Below, piece by piece: positions 21,961 through 22,528 of a DNA stretch of 22,528 nt; within the stretch, counting starts at the first letter, position 1, and each line of letters starts with the position of its first letter. Source of the stretch: Sedimentisphaerales bacterium (GTDB lineage: Bacteria > Planctomycetota > Phycisphaerae > Sedimentisphaerales > Anaerobacaceae); assembly GCA_016933985.1 (NCBI GenBank), contig JAFGTU010000451.1, positions 1 to 22,528 on the forward strand. Reading direction: 5' to 3'. The position numbers and the translations under genes are program-made. The notes under the pieces were generated by a model that saw nothing but the letters and a program-made list of their open reading frames with translations, had not been told where the DNA came from and did not search any database.

Positions 21961-22528
21961 ATGAAGAATTTTGTGGTAATTGTGGTGTTGGCTCTCTGTG
22001 CAGGACCGGCACTGGCGGCGTACACGGTGGATTTAGGCTCGTCTGAGCCGTATGCGATGGCGGATTGGAGTTCGATAAATCCGGACAGCATCGGCGGAGG
22101 CTGGGGCGGTTTCGGCAGCGGAGGCGATAACTATACCTCCCCCACAACCGCGAGCTTCGACAAGAAGTGCAGGACGATCTGGGGACAGAACGACTCAAGG
22201 ATAGCGACGATCACGTTCCCGACCGCTATAGACTCCGTGGAGATTAGACACCTTGACGGGCTGGCGCTGGACTGCGCCGGCGGTGGCGGCGATGACTTCG
22301 ACGTCTATGTTGACTATGTGTATTGGGGCAGCTATGTCTCCAACCCGGCTACGAACGAATACTGGGTAGAGACGACGTTCTCCGGCACTGCCGGGCAAGT
22401 CCTGATGCTCATAGCGACTGATCCGGCCTGGAGCGCCCAGAGCACCTGGGGCCAGGTAGGCATAGATCGCGTTGTTGCGGTTCCGGAACCCGTGACGATA
22501 GTGCTGCTTGGTCTCGGCGGGCTGATGC
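21961..22528 (+). CDS. Secreted PEP-CTERM protein (3' end outside window)
   Basis: Starts at the ATG at 21961 with GGAGG 7 nt upstream; 189 complete codons are visible and the frame is open at the window edge. The signal peptide is MKNFVVIVVLALCAGPALAA. The mature part has GGGWGGFGSGGDNY, a beta-rich segment IATITFPTAIDSVEIRHLDGLALDCAGGGGDDFDVYVDYVYWGSY and ETTFSGTAGQVLMLIATDPAW, perhaps a small jelly-roll-like carbohydrate or adhesion domain, though I cannot assign one. It ends with VPEPVTIVLLGLGGLM, a canonical VPEP sorting signal with its hydrophobic stretch; the basic tail would follow outside the window. It lies close behind the other secreted gene and probably shares its transcript. Confidence 0.85.
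   Translation, partial: MKNFVVIVVLALCAGPALAAYTVDLGSSEPYAMADWSSINPDSIGGGWGGFGSGGDNYTSPTTASFDKKCRTIWGQNDSRIATITFPTAIDSVEIRHLDGLALDCAGGGGDDFDVYVDYVYWGSYVSNPATNEYWVETTFSGTAGQVLMLIATDPAWSAQSTWGQVGIDRVVAVPEPVTIVLLGLGGLM

Overview
The window looks like a chromosomal piece of a planctomycete, most likely class Phycisphaerae. This is inferred from content, not from a marker gene. The signs are a Tat-exported Gfo/Idh/MocA oxidoreductase, a short N-terminal zinc ribbon joined to membrane helices, two neighbouring secreted proteins with PEP-CTERM-type C-termini, and many small palindromic or imperfect repeats between (and once inside) genes. No phage, transposase, CRISPR array or rRNA gene is visible.

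Layout. 1-1336: 3' part of a GltD-like FAD/iron-sulfur oxidoreductase that carries an in-frame palindromic repeat and seems to lack the usual NAD(P)H-binding domain. 1473-2756: two minus-strand genes, a NucS-like PD-(D/E)XK nuclease and a small conserved protein; the second is bracketed by two ~67-bp direct repeats. 3103-5722: a Gfo/Idh oxidoreductase converging on a uroporphyrinogen-decarboxylase-like protein. 5723-6388: a gene-poor, repeat-derived stretch ending in a good promoter. 6389-8411: proB (glutamate 5-kinase) and a zinc-ribbon membrane protein. 8807-10240: a GntR/YtrA-type repressor with a palindromic operator over its own promoter, overlapping a stomatin/slipin gene. 10278-10361: tRNA-Leu(CAA).

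10486-17683 is the main functional unit, all on the minus strand and tightly packed. In transcription order it runs Rrf2 regulator, cysK, serine O-acetyltransferase, nadA, O-acetylhomoserine sulfhydrylase, a four-helix-bundle (S23/IVP-type) gene, nifU, nifS. It joins cysteine synthesis (serine to O-acetylserine to cysteine), homocysteine synthesis, mobilisation of cysteine sulfur into Fe-S clusters, and an Fe-S client enzyme of NAD synthesis. It sits under a regulator with three cysteines placed much as in IscR. The four-helix-bundle gene fills a ~432-bp segment bounded by imperfect ~31-bp inverted repeats, so it looks like a cassette dropped into the operon.

17959-20337: a two-domain glycosyltransferase (GT-B plus an alpha/alpha-barrel-like C-terminus) with its own sigma70-like promoter, divergent from the sulfur operon. 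20338-21016: a non-coding stretch with a long-arm hairpin followed by a T run, then a promoter and leader. 21017-22528: two secreted PEP-CTERM-type proteins, the second cut by the window edge.

No single new defence or mobile system is evident. The best leads are the inverted-repeat-bounded S23 cassette, the direct-repeat-bounded small gene, the repeat inside the oxidoreductase, and the Rrf2-headed sulfur/Fe-S/NAD operon.
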